Assembly (NCBI GenBank): GCA_009841145.1
Contig: VXMJ01000026.1
Coordinates: 62,001-126,000 of the forward strand
DNA length: 64,000 nucleotides
DNA from: Caldilineaceae bacterium SB0661_bin_34
GTDB taxonomy: Bacteria > Chloroflexota > Anaerolineae > Caldilineales > Caldilineaceae
Direction: 5' to 3'
The position numbers were made by a program, and so were the translations under genes. Position 1 is the stretch's first letter; the number at the start of each line of letters is the position of its first letter. This document shows positions 36,404 to 45,288 of the stretch, piece after piece. Below the pieces are notes generated by a model. That model searched no databases. It was given only the letters and a program-made list of their open reading frames with translations, and was not told the origin of the DNA.

Positions 36404-37036
36404 TCAGGATGCCGTGTCGGCTTCAATCTCCTGGAGGACCTCCAGCACATCGGCATCCGCGGCGGCAGGAGGTTCCGCGGCCTCGGCGGCTTCCGCCTCG
36501 ACCCGCGCTTCCCTGTTGGCCTGGGTTTCGGCTTCGGCTTTGAGGGTAGCCTGGTAGGCCACGGCCTCCGCCCAAGTCTCCCCTTCCCGCACGACTCCGA
36601 TTTCGATGGTTGTTTCAATGTCCTGCATCAACCGGATGCGGACGGTCGATACACCCAACTGCCGGATGGGCCCGTCCATGAGGAAGGTGCGCCGATCCAC
36701 TTCAAGGTCCTTGTCCGCGCGGATGCGGTCTTCGATTTCCTGGGCCGTTACGGACCCGTACAACCGATTGGTGTCGCCGGCCATTTCCTCAAAAAGGAAC
36801 TGGCTGCCTCCCAGAACTTCGGCGACGGCATTGGCTTCCTGTTGCAGACGGGCCAGCTTGGCCACGCCGGCTCGTCTAATCTCGTCTGCCTGCTTCAAGG
36901 CGCTTGGCGTAGCCCAAATCGCCAGATTGTTCGGCAACAGGTAGTTGCGCGCGAAGCCGCGGGCCACCGTCCTTACGTCACCTGCCACACCCAGACCGTC
37001 GACCGGCTCTTTCAGTAATACCTTGCTTCTGGCCAT
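36404..37036 (-). CDS. rplI: 50S ribosomal protein L9
   Basis: Ribosomal protein of 210 residues; typical L9 is about 150. The N-terminal rRNA-binding domain has the family signature GVAGDVRTVARGFARNYLLP (a GxxGdvv-KdGYaRNfLiP relative), followed by the long connecting helix and the C-terminal domain (LYGSVTAQEIEDRI, FLMDGPIRQLG). The extra ~55 residues at the end are an Ala/Glu-rich acidic tail (EAEAAEAAEPPAAADAD). No rpsF, ssb or rpsR is adjacent, unlike the common arrangement. It has a clear sigma-70-type promoter. Confidence 0.95.
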   Translation of the reverse strand: MARSKVLLKEPVDGLGVAGDVRTVARGFARNYLLPNNLAIWATPSALKQADEIRRAGVAKLARLQQEANAVAEVLGGSQFLFEEMAGDTNRLYGSVTAQEIEDRIRADKDLEVDRRTFLMDGPIRQLGVSTVRIRLMQDIETTIEIGVVREGETWAEAVAYQATLKAEAETQANREARVEAEAAEAAEPPAAADADVLEVLQEIEADTAS

Positions 37037-37079
37037 GGCAGACGAACCAACCTGATTTGAACACGCGAATCAGCCCGGA

Positions 37080-37108
37080 ATTATAGGGACCGGAACACGA
37101 ACCGCCAA
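37080..37108 (-). promoter_or_regulatory. sigma-70-type promoter of rplI
   Basis: On the reverse strand TTGGCG (37108-37103) and TATAAT (37085-37080) are separated by exactly 17 bp. The -10 lies 43 bp before the rplI ATG. This is the best full-length promoter match in the window. Confidence 0.75.
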
Positions 37109-37165
37109 CAATCCGGGCTGGCAAGACGGTGGCTCCACCGCAGACACTGCTTCCTCCAGGTCGCA

Positions 37166-38212
37166 TCAAAACAACCGCTTCGCCAAACCGAGCAGGCCTT
37201 GGGCCCAGGGCACGGTATGGGTGACCCCGGTTTGCCGGCGCCATCCGTCCCTGTGACGCAGGTACCACTCGAAGTTGCGGATCAGCGCATCGCGATTCGA
37301 ATAGCTGGGATGGAACCCGAGCAGGTTCCGGGCACGTGTGATATCCACGGCGGAATTCACCGTCAAGTTGCGGAACACCCAAGGATAGACCGGTGACAGG
37401 CCCAACCGGTGGGCAAGCCCCAGCATCCATCCCGCGGGCGAACTGGGAAGCCGCAAGACCCTTTTGCCGAAGCCAGCATAGTCCAGCACCGCTTGAAAGT
37501 CCGACTTCAGGGTTCCGAATTCGGACGCGCCGATGTTGAAGGTTCGGTTGGCATGCTCAGGGGCACTCGTTAAGGCTAGGACAATCACATGACATAAATC
37601 CGCTACGTCCAGCAGCTGAAACCGATGGTTACCTCCGCCCGGCAATGGGAAGCCGCGGCCGTCCGCAGCCCAGTCGTAGAGGAGGCCGAATATGCCTAGC
37701 CGTTCTGGACCGATGAACGACTTGGGGCGGAGGATCGCGACAGCAAAGTCGGGGGAGCGAAACTTGCGGCAAAGGATTTCTGCCTCGGCCTTTGCCCTGC
37801 CGTACGGGCCCATGCCGTCCAGTGCAGCATTCTCGCAGGTGTTCAACTGGTCATGGATGCCGTATACGGCGGTACTGGAAATGTGGACAAACCGTGAAAG
37901 GCCCACCCTTTGGGCAACTTCCAGGCAGTTGCGTGTCCCGTCCACGTCCACGGAGCGAATGGTGGCGGAATCCTGCAGAGGGAGCGCGGCAGCCGCATGG
38001 ACCAAGCAGTCGGCCCCGGATGCAGCCTGCCGAACGGCGTCCGGATCGCGGATGTCACCGATCACCATGTGAATCCGCGTTGCGAATTCAGGCCTGCATG
38101 GTTCCAGATCAAGTACGGAAACCATCCAGCCGCGTTCCAGCAAGTAGCGGACAAGGTTGATCCCTAGGAATCCGGAACCTCCGGTGACGACGACGTGGCG
38201 ATTGACGTTCAT
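37166..38212 (-). CDS. NAD-dependent epimerase/dehydratase (extended SDR)
   Basis: Enzyme of 348 residues of the extended short-chain dehydrogenase type acting on nucleotide sugars or sterol-like substrates. NAD motif TGGSGFLG (10-17), ISSTAVYG with the catalytic Ser/Thr, and Y137-x3-K141 (PYGRAK). The lower part (GGGNHRFQLLDVADL) is typical of UDP-hexose epimerases and of 3-beta-HSD-like members; product unknown. ATG 38212 fits the family start (MNVNRHVVVTGG); the frame upstream overlaps the Nudix gene. It follows that gene by 16 bp, so the two form an operon. Confidence 0.88.
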   Translation of the reverse strand: MNVNRHVVVTGGSGFLGINLVRYLLERGWMVSVLDLEPCRPEFATRIHMVIGDIRDPDAVRQAASGADCLVHAAAALPLQDSATIRSVDVDGTRNCLEVAQRVGLSRFVHISSTAVYGIHDQLNTCENAALDGMGPYGRAKAEAEILCRKFRSPDFAVAILRPKSFIGPERLGIFGLLYDWAADGRGFPLPGGGNHRFQLLDVADLCHVIVLALTSAPEHANRTFNIGASEFGTLKSDFQAVLDYAGFGKRVLRLPSSPAGWMLGLAHRLGLSPVYPWVFRNLTVNSAVDITRARNLLGFHPSYSNRDALIRNFEWYLRHRDGWRRQTGVTHTVPWAQGLLGLAKRLF

Positions 38213-38228
38213 GCCGGGAAGCCCCGTT

Positions 38229-38738
38229 TCAGACCGTCCCGCTCCAGTCGTGAAGCAGGTGGCGGTTGGTTTCAAATGCAATTGGACTTGGCAGCTGGCC
38301 GCGCTTGAACCACCTGACCTCATCGGCGTCGTCACCTGCCCGCGGAGGCTGCGTCGTGTCGTCGGGAACTGCCGCATAGGCAATGACGACACCGGTGATC
38401 CTGCCGTCCCCAAACATGGGAAACACACCCAGGAGCTTCAGGTCGGTCACGGTCAAGCCGCACTCCTCCCCAACTTCCCTGGTTACTGCCGCCTGTGGGG
38501 TTTCGGCCACGTTCATGAATCCGCCGGGTAGGCACCAGGAACCGGCTTCAGGGTCGTTCAACCGCTTGACGAGCAGAACACAGTCGGCATCAAGGATCAT
38601 GGCAACCACAGCCACCTTCGGCTCATCGTAGAATCGGACGTCGCACGGCCGGCACACCTTGTAAGGAGTGCCTCCGTCGATCTCCGGGGCCAACTCCCTG
38701 CTGCATTGCGGACAGTAGCGGTAGTGTCGAATGGGCAT
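38229..38738 (-). CDS. Nudix hydrolase with N-terminal zinc ribbon
   Basis: Pyrophosphohydrolase of 169 residues. The N-terminus has a zinc ribbon with C9-x2-C12 and C29-x2-C32. The Nudix box is complete from Gly73 to Leu95 (G-x5-E79-x7-R87-E88-V-x-E91-E92-x-G94-L95), giving the metal-binding glutamates. Zinc-ribbon Nudix proteins include NudC-like and ADP-ribose-type enzymes; this one is shorter than NudC and lacks its SQPWPFPxS motif, so the substrate is open. It shares an operon with the epimerase downstream. Confidence 0.9.
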   Translation of the reverse strand: MPIRHYRYCPQCSRELAPEIDGGTPYKVCRPCDVRFYDEPKVAVVAMILDADCVLLVKRLNDPEAGSWCLPGGFMNVAETPQAAVTREVGEECGLTVTDLKLLGVFPMFGDGRITGVVIAYAAVPDDTTQPPRAGDDADEVRWFKRGQLPSPIAFETNRHLLHDWSGTV

Positions 38739-38910
38739 GGAGTTCGGGGACTGGACAGGGCTGCCGGCAGCGGTAGGACGGCGGTTTGACTGGGGCCAAC
38801 ATGGACAAGCATGGCCGGAAGCCGAGATGCCGCCAGGTGATACACTGCCGGCGATCAGCCGTGAAGCCGGCTGCCCGTCCCGGACCCCAAGGCGACTTCA
38901 GGGATTCAAC

Positions 38911-39792
38911 ATGATTTTCGGTGGTATTGAAACCGGCGGAACCAAGACCGTTTGCGCCGTGGGAACCGGACCGGATGATATACGGGAAGAGGCGCGGTTT
39001 CCGACAGACAATCCGGATGCAACCATCGGTGGCTGCATTGACATGTTCAAGCGATGGCAACCGGATTTGGCGGCGGTCGGCATTGCATCCTTCGGACCGG
39101 TGGACCTTGATCCTGGATCCGACACCTACGGGTATGTAACCACAACCCCCAAGCCCAACTGGCAGTACATCAACCTGGCCGGACAGGTACGAGACGCCCT
39201 GGGTGTGCCGGTAAACTTCGACACCGACTGCAACGGCGCGGCCCTAGGCGAACACATGTGGGGCGCAGCGCGGGGAGTGGACACTTTCATTTACCTTACG
39301 GTCGGCACCGGCATTGGCGGTGGCGGAATGGTTGGCGGTCAAATGCTCCACGGCATGCTGCACCCGGAAATGGGCCATATTACGGTTCCGCACGACTGGG
39401 AACAGGATCCTTATGAGGGGTGGTGCCCCTATCATGGCGATTGCCTGGAAGGGCTCGCCGCAGGCCCTGCGCTGGAAGGCCGGTGGCGGGCCAAAGGCGA
39501 GACTCTGCCGCCTGATCATCCCGCATGGCCGCTGGAAGCCCAATATCTTGCTTCCGGCATCATCAACATGCTGTACGTGCTGTCGCCCCAAGTGGTGATT
39601 CTGGGAGGGGGCGTCATGGACAACCGATTCCTCTACGGCATGGTGAGGAAGGAGGTCTTGCGCCAGATGAACGGGTACCTCCAAGTGCCCCGGCTCCTGG
39701 ACAGTCTCGAGTCGTTCATCGTTCCTCCAGCCTTGGGCAACAAGTCGGGTGTCCTGGGTGCCATCGCACTGGCCACCAGGGCCCGCGCATAA
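38911..39792 (+). CDS. ROK family sugar kinase, fructokinase-like
   Basis: Cytoplasmic kinase of 293 residues. The ATP phosphate loop is GGIETGGTK (residues 4-12). The catalytic Asp is D106 in FDTDCNGA. The zinc cluster has HPEMGH (151-156) and C172-x2-H175-x2-C178 ([11 protein letters not shown]), the exact spacing of YdhR/ScrK-type fructokinases. The substrate is most likely fructose or a related hexose. ATG 38911 gives the family start; the frame is open to 38731 but that overlaps the divergent Nudix promoter region. galT follows 55 bp downstream. Confidence 0.9.
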   Translation: MIFGGIETGGTKTVCAVGTGPDDIREEARFPTDNPDATIGGCIDMFKRWQPDLAAVGIASFGPVDLDPGSDTYGYVTTTPKPNWQYINLAGQVRDALGVPVNFDTDCNGAALGEHMWGAARGVDTFIYLTVGTGIGGGGMVGGQMLHGMLHPEMGHITVPHDWEQDPYEGWCPYHGDCLEGLAAGPALEGRWRAKGETLPPDHPAWPLEAQYLASGIINMLYVLSPQVVILGGGVMDNRFLYGMVRKEVLRQMNGYLQVPRLLDSLESFIVPPALGNKSGVLGAIALATRARA

Positions 39793-39847
39793 CAAAGCCT
39801 GTGCCCGCGGTTGGCGGCAGCCGCGGTGAACCCTCCCAGCTTGACAG

Positions 39848-40885
39848 ATGGCGCTCTCCGCAAGGACTCACGGCTCGCATCGGCGGCGCAACGCGTTGAC
39901 CGGCGAGTGGGTACTGAATTCACCACAACGTTTGCAGCGTCCCTGGCAGGGACAGACCGAGTCGTTTGCGGCGGATGGGATCGAGCGGTACGTCGCCGAC
40001 TGCTATCTGTGTCCCGGCAACAAGAGGGCCAACGGTGAAGTCAACCCGCAGTATCGCGATGTCTTCGTGTTCGCCAACGATTTTCCGGCTTTGCAGGGCG
40101 AACCAGCCGGAACCATCGACGACGTGCAGCCCGAATTGTTTCGTTCGGACCACGCAACGGGTCTGTGCCAAGTGGCCTGTTACTCGCCGCGGCATGACCT
40201 GACCCTGGCCGACTTGGATCATACTGCGGTGACGAGGGTGGCCCGGTTGTGGTCCGATTTGGACCGCGAGGCAGGGGAAAGATCAGACATCCATTATGTG
40301 CAGATCTTCGAAAACCGCGGCGAGATCATGGGATGCTCCAACCCTCATCCCCATTGCCAGCTCTGGGCAACCGACCACATGCCTTGGCTGCCGGCCCAGG
40401 AACAGGACCGTCAGGTCCGCTATCTGCGCAGCCACGGGTCGCACCTGCTGATCGACTACCTTGACCAGGAACTGTTGGCAGGCGAACGACTCGTGTGGGC
40501 CAACGAAGAGTGGGTTGTGCTGGTTCCCTGGTGGGCCGTATGGCCGTTTGAAACCCTGGTTCTACCCCGACGCCAGGTTGCGCGCCTGCAGGACCTGACG
40601 CGCGATCAACAGGCTGCTCTGGCCGGTACCCTGCAAGTCTTGCTGACGGCCTACAACCGCCTCTTCAATACCGGAATGCCGTACTCGATGGGTTGGCATG
40701 GCGCACCTTGTGACGGCACGCACGATCAATGGTCGCCTTGGCAGTTGCACGCCCACTACTACCCTCCGCTGCTGCGGTCGGCTACGGTGCGGAAGTTCCT
40801 GGTCGGGTACGAAATGCTTGCGCAACCCCAGCGCGACTTGACCCCCGAGCAGGCGGCAGCGCGACTGCGCGACTTGACCGGTTGA
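39848..40885 (+). CDS. galT: galactose-1-phosphate uridylyltransferase
   Basis: HIT-superfamily enzyme of 345 residues of the Leloir pathway: UDP-glucose + Gal-1-P to UDP-galactose + Glc-1-P. CYLCPGN carries the first two zinc ligands, and NPHPHCQLW holds the active-site His169, which is uridylylated; the usual HPHGQ has Cys in place of Gly. The N-terminus SHRRRNALTGEWVL is also typical (R-x-NPLTGEWVL). It sits between a fructokinase-like gene and a formiminotransferase gene. Confidence 0.93.
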   Translation: MALSARTHGSHRRRNALTGEWVLNSPQRLQRPWQGQTESFAADGIERYVADCYLCPGNKRANGEVNPQYRDVFVFANDFPALQGEPAGTIDDVQPELFRSDHATGLCQVACYSPRHDLTLADLDHTAVTRVARLWSDLDREAGERSDIHYVQIFENRGEIMGCSNPHPHCQLWATDHMPWLPAQEQDRQVRYLRSHGSHLLIDYLDQELLAGERLVWANEEWVVLVPWWAVWPFETLVLPRRQVARLQDLTRDQQAALAGTLQVLLTAYNRLFNTGMPYSMGWHGAPCDGTHDQWSPWQLHAHYYPPLLRSATVRKFLVGYEMLAQPQRDLTPEQAAARLRDLTG

Positions 40886-40937
40886 TCAACACTACCTCGA
40901 CAACCCACAGTCGGCCAAGCAGCGCGATGGGAACGCC

Positions 40938-41870
40938 ATGAGCGGGATGCCTTTGTCCCCCTTGCGGGAGTGCGTGCCGAACTTCAGTGCAGGCAGGGAC
41001 CGCGCGACGGTGGATATGCTTTGCCACACTGTGTCCGCGGCTGGAATCGCGCTCCTGGACACTCACGTGGATGCCCACTACAACCGTTGCGTGCTCACGT
41101 TCGCCGACAAGTTTGAGAAGTTGGCGGCAGCCGCGCTGGGTCTTGTGGAGGCAGCGACCAGCAACATCGACATGACGAAACATTCGGGTGCCCATCCTCG
41201 TCTGGGAGCCACGGACGTGTTTCCGTTCGTGCCGTTGCACAGCGACGACATCCAGGCATGCATTAATGATGTGCGCATGCTGGCACAGCGGATCGGCGAG
41301 GAACTGGGCATTTGCGTCTACCTCTATGGCCAGTCCGCGCTGCGGCCGGACAGACACCGTCTTTCGAATATTCGGCGAGGGGAATTCGAAGCGTGGCATG
41401 CTGGAATCGGCAAGGATCCCCGCTGGGAACCCGACTTTGGCCCGGCCCGGCCGAGCCGTGGCGGACCTGTGGTGCTGGGTACGCGGCCCGTTCTGATTGC
41501 GATCAACTTTGTCCTGGCGGAACCCGATGCAGCACTGGCCCGCCGTATTGCTCGTGCGGTGCGCGGGCGTTCAGGACTGCCCGCGATCCAGGCCCGTGGT
41601 TTTTCAATCGGATCGCAGGTGCACGTCAGTTGCAACATCCTCGACTGGCGACAGACAGGCCCGCGACGGCTGTTTGACCGAATTGACGATCTCGCCATGC
41701 AGGCTGGTAATGGCGTATTCCATACCGAAGTGGTCGGGTTGATCCCCGGTGCGGCGCTTGCCGAGGGGGATGCCGAGGCCATGCGCATCGTCGATTGGTC
41801 CGACCGCAGTATCCTTGAGAACAGAATTGCCTCGGTTCGGTCGCCGACAACGACTGAACACAGTGTTTAG
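40938..41870 (+). CDS. glutamate formimidoyltransferase
   Basis: Protein of 310 residues matching the formiminotransferase domain of FTCD: ECVPNFSAGRDRATVD at the start and TKHSGAHPRLGATDVFPFVP with the conserved His cluster. It transfers the formimino group of N-formimino-L-glutamate (from histidine breakdown) to tetrahydrofolate. The cyclodeaminase domain found in animal FTCD is absent, as in many bacteria. No hut genes are in the window. Start may be ATG 40938 or 40947. Confidence 0.93.
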   Translation: MSGMPLSPLRECVPNFSAGRDRATVDMLCHTVSAAGIALLDTHVDAHYNRCVLTFADKFEKLAAAALGLVEAATSNIDMTKHSGAHPRLGATDVFPFVPLHSDDIQACINDVRMLAQRIGEELGICVYLYGQSALRPDRHRLSNIRRGEFEAWHAGIGKDPRWEPDFGPARPSRGGPVVLGTRPVLIAINFVLAEPDAALARRIARAVRGRSGLPAIQARGFSIGSQVHVSCNILDWRQTGPRRLFDRIDDLAMQAGNGVFHTEVVGLIPGAALAEGDAEAMRIVDWSDRSILENRIASVRSPTTTEHSV

Positions 41871-42002
41871 GCTGGCCCGGGTGAGTCCAATCCGGACGTT
41901 CACCTGTGCGCGTTCCCAGTCAACCGACTTTGCCATGGTTCTCCCCACGTACCTTGCTTTGGCCCTGCCAACTGCCGGGCGACTGTTGTCTTAGGAGCGC
42001 AC

Positions 42003-43061
42003 ATGTCCGCCACCGCAATCAGAATCCAAGGCGATGACTTTGTTGTGAATGGCCTCCCCGCCTGTCCCGGTGCTGTCTGGGAAGGGCACAGAGCAGAGGG
42101 TCTGCTTCTGAATAGTCGTATGGTTCAGGCCACCTTTGACGACCTCAATCCGGCCACCCGGAATCTTTGGGACGGGCCGGCTGGTGTCTGGGACCCGGAC
42201 CGCAATACGGAAGCGTGCGTTCGGGCCATGGCCGACTGGCGCGCCACCGGCCTCAACTGCATCACGGTCAACCTGCAGGGCGGCAGTCCTTTCGGATACT
42301 CCCAGGACCAGCCGTGGCACAACTCCGCCTTTGGGGCGGACGGCAGTCTCGACCCGCATTACATGCAGCGCCTGGGTCGGGTGCTGGCCGAAGCAGACAC
42401 TTTGGGCATGGCGGTGATCGTCGGGTTGTTCTACTTTGGTCAATTTCACCGATGCCGATCGGACAACGCGGTGCGCACGGCGGTAGCGGGTGCGATCGGG
42501 TGGCTGGCTGAAAGCGGTTACCGCAACGTTCTCCTGGAACTGGGCAACGAAGTGGACATCGTGCGAAATCCATGGGGTTACGGAGACTCGCTCGTGTCCT
42601 CGCATCGCACACCGGAGTTGATGGATTTTGTCCGGAGCCGAATAGCCGCCTGCTTCACAGACGAATGGATTCTGCCGGTCAGTACAAGCCTTAAGGGCGG
42701 ATCCGTCCCGTCGGATACGCTGTTGGAGGTCCTGGACTTTGTTCTCCTTCATGGCAACGGCGTGCCCGATCCCCTGCGCATCGCGGAGATGGTTCGCCGG
42801 ACCCGGAGTTCACCGGCCTACCGGGGGCAGCCAATCCTCTTCAACGAGGACGACCACTACGGATTTGACACGCCGCTTTGTAACATGACTGCCGCTATCT
42901 CGGAACACGCGGGTTGGGGATTCTTCGACTATCGCCGTAGCCACGAAGACTGGCAGGAGGGATTCCAGAGCGTTCCGGTCGATTGGAGCATCGGCAGTGA
43001 ACGCAAAAGGGCCTTCTTCTCCTTGGTTGCGCACATCACCGGCAATCCTGCACCTCCCTGA
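42003..43061 (+). CDS. glycoside hydrolase-like TIM-barrel protein, family unassigned
   Basis: Cytoplasmic protein (no signal peptide) of 352 residues with features of clan GH-A retaining glycosidases. LLELGNEVD presents an Asn-Glu pair (N182-E183) typical of the acid/base at the end of strand 4; LFNEDDHYGFD carries Glu282, a candidate nucleophile near strand 7. The stretch ATGLNCITVNLQGG fits strand 2. I cannot place it in a specific GH family, and activity is not proven. It starts with a good ribosome site (TAGGAG, 5-6 bases before ATG 42003). Its convergent neighbour is a PhyH gene and a mannonate-dehydratase-like gene follows, suggesting sugar or uronic-acid metabolism. Confidence 0.68.
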   Translation: MSATAIRIQGDDFVVNGLPACPGAVWEGHRAEGLLLNSRMVQATFDDLNPATRNLWDGPAGVWDPDRNTEACVRAMADWRATGLNCITVNLQGGSPFGYSQDQPWHNSAFGADGSLDPHYMQRLGRVLAEADTLGMAVIVGLFYFGQFHRCRSDNAVRTAVAGAIGWLAESGYRNVLLELGNEVDIVRNPWGYGDSLVSSHRTPELMDFVRSRIAACFTDEWILPVSTSLKGGSVPSDTLLEVLDFVLLHGNGVPDPLRIAEMVRRTRSSPAYRGQPILFNEDDHYGFDTPLCNMTAAISEHAGWGFFDYRRSHEDWQEGFQSVPVDWSIGSERKRAFFSLVAHITGNPAPP

Positions 43062-43077
43062 CCCATGTCGCGGTCCG

Positions 43078-43986
43078 TCAATCGCGTTGGGAGCGAAAAC
43101 CCCGGACCATCAGGCCCTGTGTCTGGCTCGCGTCGTGTTCGCCCCGTGCACTGCGATTCTCGACTGTGGTGCCGCCGGCAACAATGTAGTCGTCGGGCCT
43201 ACGGTAGCGATGGATGAACACCGGCCTTGGAATGTCAGTGAAGTTCGGTTTGGATCCGTGCACTGTCCTGACATGGAAGAAGATCGCGTCGCCGGCGTTT
43301 CCTTCAATCGGCAACGCCGCTTCCCACGGCCATTCGCCGTCGTCAAGGCCCAGGTGCGAAAACGTGTCCACATGGTCCAGTTGGCCAAGTTTGTGGGTAC
43401 CCGGGACGACATGCAGGGCACCCCGTTCCACATTGGTGTCGACGCAGTACACCAACACGCCGACCGGTCCCAGATAGCGGTGTTCGAAGTAGGCCGAATC
43501 CTGGTGCAGGTGCTTGGGATGGCCTCCGGCCGGTTCCTTGACCAGGCACTGCCCCAGGTTGAATGTCTCGATGTTGGGACCAAGGATGGCTTCCACGATG
43601 TCCAGCAGTGCGGGTTCCAGGGCCGACCGCAACAATGCCGCGCTGGTGTTGTAGTTGGTTCCGGTAACCATGATCTGCTGTTCCCGCACATACCCGGACG
43701 GCGATGGGATAAACAGGGAGCCATTCGGAGTGTGCCAACCGACGTCGGATCTCGTGGCACGATCCAGTTGGGCAATGGCTTCGTCCGTGGTTTGCATGAT
43801 GTCCCTGCGAACGGTGGCTACGTGGCGTTTCATCAGTCCGCGGACCACCATCGCCCCTTGCTCAAGGAACACCTTCGCCATGTGGTTGGTTTCAGTTTGC
43901 CCCGCAATGAACTCGAGGGCGGCCACGGTCGCGGCAGGCAGCCGTTCCCTGATGGATGTGGTTGTCGGGTTTGCAACAGCAGGCAT
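43078..43986 (-). CDS. phytanoyl-CoA dioxygenase (PhyH) family protein
   Basis: Fe(II)/2-oxoglutarate-dependent oxygenase of 302 residues. The iron triad is in HLHQDSAY (His and Asp of HxD) and VRTVHGSKPN (distal His), followed by RPVFIHRYR, the Arg that binds 2-oxoglutarate. Family members hydroxylate very different small molecules, so the substrate is unknown. ATG 43986 (MPAVANPTTT) is preferred; the frame is open 18 codons further and overlaps the divergent gene. It diverges from the enolase-superfamily gene with only 57 bp between starts, so the two are probably co-regulated. Confidence 0.88.
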   Translation of the reverse strand: MPAVANPTTTSIRERLPAATVAALEFIAGQTETNHMAKVFLEQGAMVVRGLMKRHVATVRRDIMQTTDEAIAQLDRATRSDVGWHTPNGSLFIPSPSGYVREQQIMVTGTNYNTSAALLRSALEPALLDIVEAILGPNIETFNLGQCLVKEPAGGHPKHLHQDSAYFEHRYLGPVGVLVYCVDTNVERGALHVVPGTHKLGQLDHVDTFSHLGLDDGEWPWEAALPIEGNAGDAIFFHVRTVHGSKPNFTDIPRPVFIHRYRRPDDYIVAGGTTVENRSARGEHDASQTQGLMVRGFRSQRD

Positions 43987-44043
43987 GATCACGTGTGGTC
44001 CTGATCCGTTTGATGTCCGGCGGGCGCACTTTGTGTGCAATCA

Positions 44044-45270
44044 ATGAATCTAGCAGAAACTGCCATGCCGTCTGAAGTCACCGTCAAGGAAGTACGGGTT
44101 GTCGCAACCCAGCCGGAGGGAACTCCACTTGTAACCGTCAAGGTGGTTACATCGGAACCCGGTCTGTATGGGGTTGGCTGTGCCACTTTCACACAGCGTT
44201 GGAAGGCTGTCGTAGCTGCCCTGGAGAGTCACTTGGCTCCCTTAGCTGTCGGCAGGGCGGTCAACCGCATAGAGGATTTCTGGCAGGTGGCCATGCACAA
44301 TGGCTATTGGCGCAATGGTCCCATTCAGAACAATGCCATTTCCGGCCTGGACCAGGCCCTTTGGGACATCAAGGGCAAGATGGCGGGCATGAGCGTGGCG
44401 GACCTGTTGGGCGGCCCTTGTCGGGAGGCAGCGCGGGTGTACGTTCACGCTTCGGGCGACACCCCCGAGGCCGTGCTCGAGTCCGCCCTTGATTTGGAGG
44501 ATCAGGGTTACCGGTACATACGCGTCCAGCAAGGCGGATATGGTGGCAAGGGCCACGCATTGCACCAGCCGGCCGGCGCGGTCCAAGGTGCCTACTACGA
44601 CCCCAGGGAGTACTGCCGAGAAACGTTGGTGATGTTGGCTCATGTGCGCGGTGCCATGGGCGACCGGGTGGAACTGCTGCACGACATCCACGAACGACTG
44701 CAGCCGATGCATGCGGTCGAGTTTGCGCGCCGAGTCGATGAGTTCGGCTTGTTTTTCCTGGAAGATGCCTTGGCCCCCGAGGACATTGAGTGGTTCCATC
44801 AGCTGCGTGCACACAGTACAACCCCCGTGGCCATGGGGGAACTGTTCAACCACCCGCTCGAGTGGACACCGCTGATTGAGAGACGGCAGGTGGACTATCT
44901 GCGCATGCACGTTAGCCAAATCGGCGGGATCACGCCGGCACGGCAGGTGGCCCTGCAGGCGCTGCCCTACAACATCAAGACCGCCTGGCACGGTCCCGGC
45001 GACACGTCTCCGGTGGGCCATGCCGCAAATCTGCAACTGGACCTGTGGGCACCAAACTTCGGCATTCAGGAGTGGTGTCGGTTCGGTGACGCGGCCCGGG
45101 AAGTATTTCCCGGCACCCCCAAAGTCAGAAACGGCTACCTGTATCCGAACGACGGACCGGGTCTGGGCATCGACATTGACGAGCAAGCCGCTGCGCGCTG
45201 GCCTTGTGCAACCAGAGTCATCGACTGGACACAAACCCGTTGGCCCGACGGGACACCGGTTCGTCCCTGA
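44044..45270 (+). CDS. enolase superfamily protein, D-mannonate dehydratase-like (RspA/ManD family)
   Basis: Metal-dependent acid-sugar dehydratase-like enzyme of 408 residues. Mg ligands and catalytic groups match the ManD/RspA subgroup: HDIHERLQP (D214, H216), LEDAL (E240), GELFN (E266), and the AWHGPGDTSPVGHAA loop with its His-Gly-Pro, then PNFGIQEW with the last Glu. ManD converts D-mannonate to 2-keto-3-deoxygluconate; many relatives are slow or act on other sugar acids. Start is uncertain (ATG 44044, GTG 44035 or ATG 44065). The neighbouring glycosidase-like and PhyH genes fit a sugar-acid theme. Confidence 0.87.
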   Translation: MNLAETAMPSEVTVKEVRVVATQPEGTPLVTVKVVTSEPGLYGVGCATFTQRWKAVVAALESHLAPLAVGRAVNRIEDFWQVAMHNGYWRNGPIQNNAISGLDQALWDIKGKMAGMSVADLLGGPCREAARVYVHASGDTPEAVLESALDLEDQGYRYIRVQQGGYGGKGHALHQPAGAVQGAYYDPREYCRETLVMLAHVRGAMGDRVELLHDIHERLQPMHAVEFARRVDEFGLFFLEDALAPEDIEWFHQLRAHSTTPVAMGELFNHPLEWTPLIERRQVDYLRMHVSQIGGITPARQVALQALPYNIKTAWHGPGDTSPVGHAANLQLDLWAPNFGIQEWCRFGDAAREVFPGTPKVRNGYLYPNDGPGLGIDIDEQAAARWPCATRVIDWTQTRWPDGTPVRP

Positions 45271-45288
45271 GGGTGTTCGGCCGGCTGC

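Noticed and set aside
44025..44039. imperfect inverted repeat GCGCAC-TTT-GTGTGC in the PhyH/enolase divergent gap
   Set aside because: Short and with one mismatch; too weak to call an operator without conservation data.
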